From Asparagopsis taxiformis (taxonomy: Eukaryota; Rhodophyta; Florideophyceae; Bonnemaisoniales; Bonnemaisoniaceae), in assembly GCA_030407315.1 (NCBI GenBank), contig JALQPE010000158.1:124001-188000 (forward strand): a stretch of DNA of 64,000 bases, given 5' to 3'. The position numbers were made by a program, and so were the translations under genes. The stretch's first letter is position 1. Every line of letters begins with the position of its first letter. Shown in pieces: positions 50,342 to 60,906 of the stretch. The notes under the pieces are model-generated. The model was not told the DNA's origin and did not search any database. It saw only the letters and a program-made list of their open reading frames with translations.

Positions 50342-50450
50342 AAGGAATTGACGGAATAAAAAACACGGACACACAAACAAGGAATTGACGGAATAAAATA
50401 ACACGGACACAACACACAAGGAATTGACGGATTTGACACACAACACGGAC
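50342..50450 (+). repeat. Three tandem ~37-base repeats carrying a small-subunit-rRNA-like core
   Basis: The motif AAGGAATTGACGGA occurs three times, at about 37-39 base spacing, each time followed by an AACACGGAC block (directly or after a short A-rich spacer). AAAGGAATTGACGGAA and the nearby TTTGACTCAACACGG are two universally conserved blocks of eukaryotic 18S rRNA that lie about 30 bases apart. The third copy reads GGATTTGACACACAACACGG, close to the second block. The array ends exactly where element B1 begins. It may be an rRNA-derived fragment captured at an element end and amplified; chance is not excluded. Confidence 0.55.
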
Positions 50451-50451
50451 T

Positions 50452-51750
50452 TGTAGCAGGTAGAAAATCCGCTAGAGCGGCAAACCACCCGACAGGTGTC
50501 CCGAGCCTCGGTAGAGGAAGTGGTAGAGCAGATGAACCTTATAGGTACCCGGCGGGTAGTCTCGTAAGAGAGAAGGTGTCGTTGCCCGGAGAGGGTTGTG
50601 CGACAAAGGGGTGCTCACGCGAGATGCGTATTAATGGAGCAAGATGACGTAATCCGTCGAGCTGTTGGCTAACCCTAAGGTTTTCCCGGAGAGGGGTTGA
50701 ACAATAGGTATGCGAACACTGTTCCAATGGGTCGTAATTCCACTTGAGTTTACGTTACTCTAGAAACCGTGCCTACTGGCTATTCCAGTGGCGGTTTTAT
50801 ACTAAGTCTACTGTAAGCTAGGGTTAGTGGTTAGGAATAAATATCCAGTTATTGACCAACCAGAGCCCAGTTAACGGCACTCGCCTACCCGCGAGGTTAT
50901 TGCCAATAGGCTTACATTGTAATGTACAGCTGGTTAGCTTAAGTTAGAAATTTGCCCCTTGTGGGGTCTTGGCCGGGGCCGATGGGCCCGGATAGGGTTA
51001 TTTGTCAGCCTTAGCTTGTCCCAAGTATAGGAAACACGCCAGTTGGCTGGTGCCTTGTGATTGGCACATCCCGTAAGTGGGTACCCAATAGGGAAGCGAT
51101 ACGGCTCGATCGGCGAGGACCGCCAGGCGGTACGACACGGCCCCCTCCTGAGAGATTTGTCGTCCCGACAAAATTTGATCAAATAAAAATTACAATTTTT
51201 GGCTGTGGCCGTTGCATTGTGCAATTCAAAACCTTCCCGCGCGCGGCGCGTGCACACTAAATGTGTTGTCCATCCGACTCTTCCCGAGTTCCGCCCGACC
51301 GTTTCCTATTGGAATCAATACCTGTTACAGGTTTCTTATCGATCCCACGCGAAAGAGCGTACTCACCCCTTCGGTGTCCACAGTGTACGAGAGTTCGTGT
51401 CCCTTCCGTCATCCCTCAAAGGGTTTTGCATCCATCTGCAAGATAGTTTACCGCGCGATCGCGTGAGCGGTGCCAGCTCGAGGCTTTGAATTCATCTCCG
51501 GCCAATCGCCTTGCGAATCCCATTCAGGGTTGCGTACCGCGGCTCCCTCTTGGAGATTTAAGCCAATAGGCCATTTTGTCTATCCTGCTTCAGGGTTTTT
51601 AGCAACGTCCTTCCTCGCCTCTACTGGCTTTTTAAGATGCCCCCTCGCGCTCCGATTCAATTCGAATCCTCCGAAGAGGAAGGGGACAATATGGGTTCAC
51701 CCAACCGTCCAACCACGCGTTCAAGCGTTCGCCGCCCAACCACTCGCCAC
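50452..51750 (+). mobile_element. Element copy B1 (leader plus start of its ORF, cut by B2)
   Basis: B1 starts TGTAGCAGGTAGAAAATC and is repeated by B2 at 51751. The leader is 1,185 bases to the ATG at 51637, matching 1,183 in B2. After 38 codons the reading frame is cut at 51750 by the start of B2. The first 880 bases are nearly identical to B2, and the last 300 bases of leader are much more divergent. A segment near 50954 (CCCTTGTGGGGTCTT) is shared with the A elements, so A and B are distant relatives. Confidence 0.65.
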
Positions 51751-51762
51751 TGTAGCAGGTAG
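51637..51762 (+). pseudogene. Truncated opening of a retroelement-like ORF in B1
   Basis: The frame starts with the residues MPPRAPIQFESSEEEGDN and continues with a Thr/Arg/Pro-rich stretch, then runs into B2 at 51751 and stops at 51762. The same opening (MSPRAPIQFESSEE) occurs at 52934 in B2, where it is cut after 14 codons by A2. A related PIQFSEWG string occurs near the start of the gag-like ORF at 54291. The shared N-terminus supports a common element family. Confidence 0.6.
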
Positions 51763-52975
51763 AAAATCCGCTAGAGCGGCAAACCACCCGACAGGTGTCC
51801 CGAGCCTCGGTAGAGGAAGCGGTAGAGCAGATGAACCTTATAGGTACCCGGCGGGTAGTCTCGTGAGAGAGAAGGGATCGCTACCCGGAGGGGGTTGTGC
51901 GATTATAGCGCTCACGCGAGATGCGTATTAATGGAGCAAGATGACGTAATCCGTCGAGCTGTTGGCTAACCCTAAGGTTTTCCCGGAGAGGGGTTGAACA
52001 ATAGGTATGCGAACACTGTTCCTGTGGGTCGTAATTCCACTTGAGTTTACGTTACTCTAGAAACCGTGCCTACTGGCTATTCCAGTGGCAGTTTTATACT
52101 AAGTCTACTGTAAGCTAGGGTTAGTGGTTAGGAATAAATATCCAGTTAGTGACCAATCAGAACCCAATTACTGGCGCTCGCCTACCCGCGAGGTCATTGC
52201 CAATAGGCTTACATTGTAATGTATGGCTGATCAGCCTAAGTTAAAATTTGCCCCTTGTGGGGTCTTGGCCGGGGCCGATAGGCCCGGGTGGGGTTATTTG
52301 TCAGCCTTAGCTTGTCCCAAGTATAGGAAACACGCCAGTTGGCTGGTGCCTTGTGATTGGCACATCCCGTAAGTGGGTACCCAATAGGGAAGCGACACGG
52401 CTCGATCAGCGAGGACCGCCAGGCGGTACGACACGGCCCCCTCCTGAGAGATTTGTCGTCCCGACAAAATTTGATCAAAATAAAAATTACAATTTTTGGC
52501 TGTGGCCGTTGCATTGTGCAATTCAAAACCTTCCCGCGCGCGGCGCGTGCACACTAAATGTGTTGTCCATCCGACTCTTCCCGAGTTCCGCCCGACCATT
52601 TCCTATTGGAATCAATACCTGTTACAGGTTCATCATCGTCCTAACGCAAAACAGCGCATTCACCCCTTCGGTGTCCAACTGCGTCCACGCATTCGCGTCC
52701 TTTCCATTATCCCTCAAAGGGTTTTTGCATCCATTTGCTAAATAATTAGCCGCGTGATCGCACGAGCGGTGCCAATTCGAGGCTTGCATTCGCCGTTTCG
52801 GCCCATGCCTCGCGATCCCCTTCCTGGGTTGAATAACGCAGCTCCCTCCCGGAGACTTAAGCCAATAGGCCACTTATTCGTCCCGCTTCAGGTTTTTTAT
52901 CAACGTCCGTCACCGCCTCTACTGGCTTTTAGGATGTCCCCTCGTGCTCCCATTCAATTCGAATCCTCTGAAGAG
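51751..52975 (+). mobile_element. Element copy B2 (leader plus first 14 codons, cut by A2)
   Basis: B2 starts TGTAGCAGGTAGAAAATC directly inside the reading frame of B1. Its leader runs to the ATG at 52934, and the ORF is interrupted after the codons for SEE at 52975 by the TGTAGGACC end of A2. B2 has the same orientation as B1, A1 and A2. No full copy of a coding region survives within it. Confidence 0.65.
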
Positions 52976-54088
52976 TGTAGGACCTTAGCCCTTGTAGATG
53001 GATTATACCTCCGAGGAGGATTAGAGGATAGGGATAAGGCTTCGAACTCACGAGTGAGAGCGCCGATTCCACGAGGTTGACGCCTCGTGCGATCCTAGTA
53101 GCCCGAGGGCTGTGTCGGGTGGATCGATCCCTCGGAGCCCGGACACCTGTCTCCCAACCCGGTAGCGGGTGGTAGAGCGGGGTCCGGGACGGCTGGATCT
53201 AACCTGCCGGAGGGATCTATCGGCCGTGGCCGTCCTCAACCCACTCAAGGGTTAACTAGGCACTTAGCGCGATGGATCCCCGCGGGGATTGTGGTCGCCT
53301 CCACGCGTGGTTTTCACACGACGTATTCCGCAACTGTGATACCACTGACGGCAGCGGTCGGGACCGTTTGAAAAGCCTGCGGGCGTTGGCTTCGGTTGAC
53401 CGGCTGGGGGTGCCAACCGACAGCACTCCCAGTCGGCAGCCTTGTCCCGGTGGGCGGACGGCCCCTCCCGGTCGCCTAGCGGCGTTAAAAGAAGCGGGAA
53501 GGTTCTCCACTACCGTGGAGACGAAATGCCCTAGGGCAATCCACGTGCACTCCCGCCGGAGGAGGCTCGCGGCGGGCAATTGGGGAAATGTGCGAGCGAT
53601 CCCCAATTGGAGATCGAAACGGAGCAGCGGGTATCCGGTAAGGGAACTGCCGCCGCCGTTTAGTTGTAAGTTAAACGACCACGGTCGAAAGATTTGGAAC
53701 CGAGACGATCTACCTTTATTGTAGCTTAGTGGTCAATCCGTTGACCTTAAATGGTCAACGAGACTGCCGGGACCGGACCAGGACCAATGGTCCCGGTCCG
53801 GCGTCCAATGGACCTTGTGGGGTGTTTATGCGGCCCAGGGGCCTTACAGAGTAAGCTGCTACGTTGCTACGTGTAAACTAATAGAAACGGCTAGCCGTAA
53901 CATACACGTGCACAACTGTAACGGGAGAATCCTCCCGCTCGCACACGTGTGTGACTAATCGCGCCTATATCGCTACACGTTGCACGCTCGCCGAAGGGTC
54001 CCGCGCAAGCAATGTGGCCCGGTGCCAATGCAAGGCGGCACGCGCCCATTCGCCCTGGGCGACAATTGCCTTGCCACGTCACCGCGGC
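52976..54088 (+). mobile_element. Element copy A2 (leader of the gag-like element)
   Basis: This is the second copy of the A block, 1,113 bases long, inserted into the ORF of B2. Unlike A1 it is followed after about 200 unique bases by the gag-like ORF at 54291, so it is probably the intact 5' leader of that element. The hairpin at 53070-53089 is kept, with one C-to-T change that turns a G-C pair into a G-U pair, which suggests selection for RNA structure. No long terminal repeat is found on the far side of the ORF. Confidence 0.65.
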
Positions 54089-54290
54089 CATTGATTCCCA
54101 ACGCGGCTCTTCGCGGCTGATTCCCTATCGAGCACCCACTCACGCTCTCGAGCGTACCGCTTAAGCGACCCTTCCTGGCGCCCATTCCAGACGCCTGGAA
54201 TTGTCCCTCCCGCGACCGCTCGCAGCGCAATACGGGACGAGTCCCACACTCTCCCCTTCTTAAACTGGCGCGCTCCTGCGCGCAGGTATC

Positions 54291-57200
54291 ATGTATCCAT
54301 CAACTCCCCCACCTTCCTTCTCTTCCTCCTCACAGCGACTCGTCACTTCCGTTTCCCCTATCCCGATCCAATTCAGCGAGTGGGGAATCATGACGCCTCC
54401 GCATCCCGATGCGAAAGGCGACGTCGACAACAACCCTCGGGAGTCTACTCGCTCGTTGCCTGCAACGAGTACTCCGACCAATACCGCCTCGGCGGTGACA
54501 GGGCGCGCGGCAGTCCATCAACCGTTGCCGGGCTCTTATCTTGACCTCTATGCTCCTGCCGTAGCAGCCACGCAAGGCCTTTCTGACCCTTATGCGGGGA
54601 CTGAAGTGATGCCAAGTTATTACTATAACCACCCACGGCCGCGGCCTGCGCGCGATTCTGTCATCCCCTCGGGTGTTTCGTATTTCACCCCCACAGGTGG
54701 CGGCAACCGCCCTCCGCGTTTTGGCTCCACTGCAGCCAGGGGGGACCAAACTCCGGTCGACAGGGACGGGGCGTCTCCCCTTCGGTACCGGCTCCGCCGA
54801 GAATAACAAGTGACGGTAATCGTGGCCGTCTCCCTGGGGAGTCATCTGCGGGATCCGTCCCGGCCCCCGCTGGGGGACAAGTGTACTCTGCGTTGGCTCG
54901 CCTCGTTGGCGAAGCTGAGTCACCGGCCATGGCCGCCAAGTTGGGTGAGGTGTTAAGCATGGTCAACACTTTGCCCTCGGGCAAGACGGCAGACATCCCC
55001 GAACACTCCCCATTAACCGGGGGAACCCCGGAGTCCATGGGGCGCGACGAGATCCCTATTATGGCTCACCGTCCCCGCGGGCGCCGCGGCCTTTATGGTT
55101 GACGAAACCTCCGGTAGCCCCATCGGCTGGAGTTGCCCCTAGGCATGAGACGAGGGTGGTGGAATGGATGCGGACGCTTCACACGCAACCCTTCATCCAT
55201 CATCAAGACGCTTTTGGGCACGAACTCTCACGCGCGCCCGGTTATCGCAGTTACGAATCGTACGGTCGCCTGCCGTTGCGACGTCCCGTCCTGGAACGGT
55301 TCGAGTGTATCAAAGGACTCACGGAGCCGCCGTGGCTGATCAGGTAATGCGCAAGCGCATGGAACATGGCCGATGCCGTATTACCATCCCGGCCAACTTC
55401 CCGAGCGACGTGTATCACCTCAGTGAACCAGAAGACGAACCGATGGTTCGAATGATCGCCCGTTGGATCAAACTAGACCAACTTGGGGCGTTGGTTGACG
55501 ATTTCGCGGAGGTGGATATTCGTCTACTGGCGGACCAGGCTCCAATGTTCCCAGTGCGCTGGATTCGCCAGCGGTGGGGTGGGGAGTATCGCGACGAGCG
55601 TCGGCGCACGTTTCCTCAAACAAGTAACCAACCGCTGCATCTCCGGCCGGGTCCGCGGGGTTACGTCATCACGTTCAAGGACGTAGAATACGTGCGCATT
55701 CCGACCAGGTTGCGTCGACGTTACTATGCTCGCATACCCCGTTGGATGGAAGTCCCCGAATGGGAGGTCTTGTTCCCGATGCCGCTCGTGTACCGCTACG
55801 CAGCGTCACACCTGGTGAGCTCGGAAGGGGGTACCCTCGCGAGGGTTTTAGACAAGATGGCCCATACGGAGTGGGTGTGCTACTACGCCGCGACGTGGTT
55901 GGAGAATATTGTGGCGCAAAACCGCATGCACCAAGTCCCTGAGGAGATGTTCAAGAAGATACGCTCTTTGGGCGTCGAGGCACCCATCTGGCCTAGCGGA
56001 CTCATCCGCAATTTCGAGTGCTTCGATGTCACGCCCGAGTTGCTCGAGCATCTCTATCGTTTGCACGAAACATTCCCGTGGGAGACGGTGGACATCGTGC
56101 CGCTACCCAATTCTCCTTACGAACCGACGCGTCGGCTGAGCAAGTGGGTGCCAATGGACCCGGTCTCGCATTCGATCGACTTATCGTCGTACCTGTTCGG
56201 AGTACGCCTCGAGTTGGGCATCCCCCTTAGGGTCCTCGAATACACTGCCGCGCAACCCCTTATGGGAGGTTGGATGGCCAGGGGGTGGGATTACGTTACC
56301 CTAGGGCGACTCGTGGAGGACTGCATATCGTATCAGACCCATGGCGGCCGTCCTCTCCTTCCACGGGAAGAAACAGGCTTGCCCGTCGCGGGTCCCAGGT
56401 CAGCGCGTCCTCCGGCGGCCACAGACGCGTCGGCAGAAATAGCCACCGTTGAGCCTGTCCCGGCTGATTCAGCCGGTCCGTCGTCGGTTACTCGGCCGCG
56501 GCCGTCCGACCGTTCCCTCCCGTCCGACATGACTGTGCATGCTTCGGCCTTGGAAAAGCGCGTGGAAGAGCTCCAGCGCGCGGTGTCTGCGGGCCGAGAG
56601 CGATTGGCACAAAGCGAAGCGGCGCGAGTATCAGCCGAAGCTGCCTTGGCGACGGTTAAGGGCGAGAAGGAAACTCTGCGAGCAGAATTGATGGCTGAGA
56701 ACACGCTGCTGAAGCGAAAGCACGATGACTTGTTCAAGAGCCGGCTGGGGTACGCGCGTGATTTGGCGGAACAGGAGTTAGCCCTGCAGAGCGCGCTCTG
56801 TCAGGTCTGGGATCTGCACCAGCAGTCCAACACGATATGCGCTAGGGCCGCACGCGCCATCATGACGGTAGAAGACCTACGTGTTCGCCAAGCGGACGTG
56901 GAAGGGTCACGCCCTCTCCCTGGTAACGCGCTCGCGCGTGCCTTCCCAGGTATGGCGTTCTTACACGGGCGGGGGGTCCCCGCCGCGTCACCCTCGGGTG
57001 CAGCGACTGCTCCGGCGGCCACGTCTGAAGAGACGATAACAGCCCTTCTTGGTGCGGTTACGGCCGCGCGAGCCGTGGCCAACGCTCCGACACCGTCGGC
57101 TAGGGGCGCTTCCGATGCGGTAGCGTCGGGTGGTTCTGCTCCGGCCGACCCAATGGCAGTCGAAGCTGTCAAGGCGACGACCTCGGTCGCTCCTGCCCCG

Positions 57201-57605
57201 ACAGCAGCGAGAACTGCTACGGCTGTGGCTGTGGTCGAACCCGCCACGAGTAAGCCGACCTCCGCGGTTGCTACCCCTACGGCGACGGGTGTTACTGGTG
57301 TCGCCACCGCTGGGGGTACTGAAAAAGAGTCTGAGGGCATAAAGGAGGCAACTCCTAAACCCACTGACACAACCTCCCCGGGTGGAGAGTCCGTGCAAGT
57401 CGTTGAAGACCCTCGATCGCCCACGCGCGCCACGCGTCGCCTCAATGTGACGTCACCGGTGGCGACAGTCGCGGCCGCAGTGGCGGCGGCGGGGCAACGA
57501 GTCGCCCGAAGGCGTAAAAGGGCTCAGCCCTCTTCCCCTTCAGCGAGCGTGGGGTCTCCAATTAACAAGGACAGGCCGACTCGTCGGACTCGTACGCGCC
57601 GTTAG
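54291..57605 (+). pseudogene. Gag-like retroelement ORF with three one-base frame breaks
   Basis: The open frames join as 54291 to about 54790, then about 54790-55090, then 55090-55335, then 55335-57605, each step moving to the -1 frame. Composition and reading stay plausible across each break, so about 1,100 residues were once or still are one protein. The last part has a compact folded region (about 55370-56330, rich in Trp and Arg), then a coiled coil (56530-56800, LEKRVEELQRAV and similar), then an Ala/Pro/Thr-rich tail ending in basic residues. This is the plan of a retroelement capsid-like (gag) protein. No zinc knuckle, protease or reverse transcriptase is present. High GC and heavy use of G/C-ending codons differ from the genes to the left. 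The three breaks may be decay or sequencing error. Confidence 0.55.
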
Positions 57606-58202
57606 TCGCAGCCCGTTCGAAGCGCGTAGTAGCAACTGATACCCTAAGGTAATCTTTGACAGTTAATACCCGCGTATAGAGAGCCATTGTAGGTGTGCGA
57701 CAATAAAGCTGAGTTTCCAAATGATTTCCTTTATGCAACGAGGGTAGGAATTACGCATCACCTAACCCTTGCTACAAAAGAGGTCCCTCGGGAGTCGGAT
57801 GAAAACTCACCCCGTGGGTGAGAAACCGTGTCCCGGGGACTATGATGTGCCATAATAATGGCCGTTCGCGATGGCCTTCGCCGCTAGTCGCCTTACGCTC
57901 TTGGGCGATGCGTGGCTACGGCCTTCGCTGTTGCGCGAATTAAACTGAATTCGCCATCCGAACTGACGCTCTCTTGCAAGACGTCATTGCCTTTGTCCGG
58001 CGGCTCGATAGCCGCAGTGACAATCTTTACCGGTAAGCCGGTGAGTGAGAACCGCTCTCGCGCATGAACAGGCAATAGAATTCCCACTGGACTGGAGTCG
58101 ATGTGCACATGTCTGGCGACCATCCACGCACGCGTGTCGAGAGTTCCGAGGTACGTGCATCCCCTCGCGGACAATTACATTCTGCCACTGCTCTGAGGGC
58201 AA
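57606..58202. other. 3' flank of the gag-like ORF, no gene seen
   Basis: About 600 bases without a supported gene. AATAAA lies at about 57702, roughly 100 bases after the ORF stop, and may serve as its polyadenylation signal. A CATTGTAGGTGTG string near 57687 resembles the TGTAG element ends, but there is no further match to A or B. Confidence 0.4.
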
Positions 58203-59420
58203 GTGCAAAATATCTCCAAGTCCGAAGACGAATGTTGTGCCGCATCGCAATTTGTTCAGAGTTACTGCGGGTAGGGCTGCTGCCAGTCGCGGGCGACGCT
58301 AATGTCATCGCCTTCTGTACTAGTTAGGAGAATTGGCCGCCATCGGTGATAGGGCACTCGACTTAGGCGAAATCCTCTCGAGCGCGGCGACCTCGAAATG
58401 GATGATGGCCTAGGCCAACTGGTTTTCCAAGTCGCCAGCGTCGTTCAGCGTACTCAGGAGTGCCCGTGCGCGAGTTTTCAAGGACAATGGAGGACACTAC
58501 ATTAATGTAAACTGAGGTTATTGTGTTTCACCCTCAGGTTGCATCTTGCCCAATTTCGCAGATGACAAATTTTGTAATGCACAATTTGACCTGGGAGCAG
58601 ATCGCCGAAATTTTCTAAGTCCAAGGACGAATGTTACATCGCAACGCCACTCGCTCGAAACCATAGCGAACAGAACCGTCGGGAGTCGCTGGGAATGCTG
58701 GCGTTGACGCCTTCCGAAAAAGTTAGCAAAACTAGTCGCAATCAGCGTTAGAACGTCCCGCGAAGGTGGGTTCTACGCGAGTGCGTTACCCTTGCCGCGG
58801 GTGTTCGGCCTTGGCCAACTGTTTTTCCAAGCCGCTGGTGCTGTTCAGCATACCCTAGAGTGTCCATGTGCGGATTTCCAAGCCCATCGGTGGACACTAC
58901 ATTAATGTAAATCGAGGGTGACTGCCCCGCACCTTCTAGCTTCCCACCCTTCCAATAGGGGTATGGAATTTTGCAATTTGCCATTTGCTCCCAGAGCAGT
59001 TTGCAAAGTTTTCCCTAAGTCTCGGGCGTAATTTGCTTCTGGCTCCGGCCTGCAAACGACACCCTAGGGTGGTTTCACTGGGGATGATACGGGCTGCTGG
59101 TGACATTCATTTCCTTGCGGACTCGCGATGTTGGCGTTGCTAGCCATGGTCCTGCAGGGCTTGCGGAGGTGGGGCTGACGCACCATGGTAATAGCGCGCT
59201 GCCGGCTCGAATGCATGTCTCTGGTCACGACCAACTACCTTCCAAGTTCCGACGGGGTCCAGCGTACTCAGAATTGTACGTGTGCGAAGTCGCGAACGCA
59301 ATAGCGACCACTCTTAGTGCAAGGACGAAGGGTGGATTCCAGAGTCTTCCTCATGTGTCCTCGGACTTTGCGCGCTATGGTATCATACCATCCATGATGG
59401 ACCATGAAATCGCATACTGG
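58203..59420 (+). repeat. Three diverged tandem repeats of about 400 bases
   Basis: Related blocks recur every 400 bases or so. GGACACTACATTAATGTAAA is found at 58492 and again at 58892, exactly 400 bases apart. The preceding GGCC(T)..GGCCAACTG..TTTTCCAAG segment recurs at about 58408, 58809 and, weakly, 59231. The segment AAGTCC(A/G)..GACGAATGTT occurs at 58215 and 58615 and, degraded, near 59015. Identity is about 65-80% by eye. No coding frame is maintained across units, so this is an old tandem duplication, not a gene family. Confidence 0.6.
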
Positions 59421-60039
59421 AATCCATGCCTTCCCGGTTGCGGGTCGCGAGTCGCCGCGGCGTGCATAACAAGGAGCTCCCGTGGGGCTATGATTAATGC
59501 TTGCAGGCTGGAACTCACGAGGGAGTTGGCGTAGCCACAGGATGGCGGGCCGTGCGTAGTCGGTCCCGACGCGATTCCTATAGGGAAGCACGCGTCGTTG
59601 ACGGTGGTCGCGACCATTGGTCCATTGTGATTCCGATCAATCACTAGGTGTTTCCGTGCACGGAAACACAGGGGGCTTCCTAGGAAGAAAGGTTTGCAGG
59701 TTCGGCCGCGGTCCATTGATTGCTCCCTCGACGTGGCAGAGGGGGTCAGGAAGGGGGGGGGTACGCGCCTTAGGCGGGTTATTGACCCTACATTACTTCA
59801 CCCAGAAGGGGAAGAATACGTCAGGGCGATCACCCTGGATGTCGACATCCCTGGTGTTTCTATTGGCTCCCGCCCGATTTGCGTCCATCCTTCCGGCACG
59901 GCGCACGCGCCGTGGTCAGCGTACACTCGTAGCGATATATCGGTCTGGTTGTGTACGTTGCCATTTGGCCACGGCCAACCAGCGCGTGACATCTGGGTCC
60001 GGTGACTGTGCGTCACTTAGATCCAACGGACGCCGTGGA
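59421..60039. other. Repeat-region spacer, no gene supported
   Basis: Open frames occur on both strands here (for example plus 59617-60549), but none carries a domain and they overlap each other. The plus frame at 59694-60005 reads smoothly (LHPEGEEYVRAITLDVDIPG) and could be an element fragment. A run of nine or ten G lies at about 59753-59761. Confidence 0.35.
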
Positions 60040-60432
60040 TCACGATATTCTTACCTTCCGGCTGTGACTTGGCCGTTTGAAACGAGCGCGCTCTTTTTGA
60101 CGTGCGGTCCGTTTCCGATGCCGAGCCACTATAGCTGGGGGAAGGTTCGCTTCTGGCTCCCAGGTATCCTCCTCGGGGGCGTACCCCAACCAGCGCACAC
60201 GGAAGTAGGACACGCCATCATCGTCTACCCATTCCTCGATAAGGTCGTCTATCGTATACTCCTTGGAGTGTTCCTCGGAGTCACCGTCGACCGGCGTCGG
60301 ACTGACCAGTTCGCTTGCGTCCTGCGTTACCCGTGGGTAATCTTCGCGTACGATTGGCGCGGGCGTCTGTGTTTTCGGAAGTGGACGCGGACGTCCAGTC
60401 TCTCTAGTACGGGTCCTAGTCGGCCCCGAGAT
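60040..60432 (-). pseudogene. Chromodomain fragment of a Ty3/Gypsy chromovirus polyprotein
   Basis: On the minus strand a 130-codon frame without any Met encodes a clear chromodomain at 60261-60142: EYTIDDLIEEWVDDDG, then YFRVRWLGYAPEEDTWEPEA, then NL. The three aromatic-cage positions that bind methylated histone tails (Y, W and Y) are all present. In chromoviruses this domain sits at the integrase C-terminus and steers insertion to heterochromatin. Before it lies a Pro/Thr-rich linker, and after it a very basic tail ending at a stop at 60040. Upstream on the minus strand the frame is closed by stop codons and then by a minisatellite, so integrase and reverse transcriptase are missing. A host HP1-like gene is the less likely alternative. 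Confidence 0.72.
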
Positions 60433-60493
60433 TTACTAGAACAAATGAACGTCCGCGTCCAAAAAAAAATAAAAATTTTTTGGATGCGGACGT

Positions 60494-60755
60494 CCACTTT
60501 CTCTAGTACATATGGCGGAATACTAGGACCCGACATCCACTTTCTCTAGTACATATGGCGGAATACTAGGACCCGACATCCACTTTCTCTAGTACATATG
60601 GCGGAATACTGGGACCCGACATCCACTTTCTCTAGTACATATGGCGGAATACTAGGGCCCGACATCCACTTTCTCTAGTACATATGGCGGAATACTAGGG
60701 CCCGACATCCACTTTCTCTAGTACGTTTGGCGGAATACTAGGACCCGACATCCAG
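60494..60755 (+). repeat. 43-base minisatellite, about six copies
   Basis: The unit contains ACTTTCTCTAGTACATATGG and CCCGACATCC. The TTTCTCTAGTAC block starts at 60498, 60541, 60584, 60627, 60670 and 60713, always exactly 43 bases apart. Copies differ by single bases (for example GGACCC or GGGCCC), and the last has GTTTGG for ATATGG. The partial unit GACGTCCAGTCTCTCTAGTAC at 60390-60410, inside the chromodomain fragment, shows that the repeat grew from the chromovirus-derived sequence next to it. Confidence 0.9.
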
Positions 60756-60906
60756 TATACAATATATCAGCGAAAACCGGGAGGGAAGAAATTACAGCGG
60801 ATGGTAAATTCAGGGCCCATATCGGACCGTATTTTATTCTCTCATTAGGAAACTGCTCGTATACAATACGTCTCTCTAGAATAGGGTAGGAAATAAATAC
60901 GCGGTT

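Noticed and set aside
48971..57605. Complete LTR retrotransposon
   Set aside because: No block at the far side of the gag-like ORF matches A or B, and no protease, reverse transcriptase or integrase frame could be found, so LTR status is not shown.
59617..60549. Plus-strand 310-codon frame
   Set aside because: It lacks an identifiable domain and lies antisense to a clear chromodomain; it also runs into the minisatellite.
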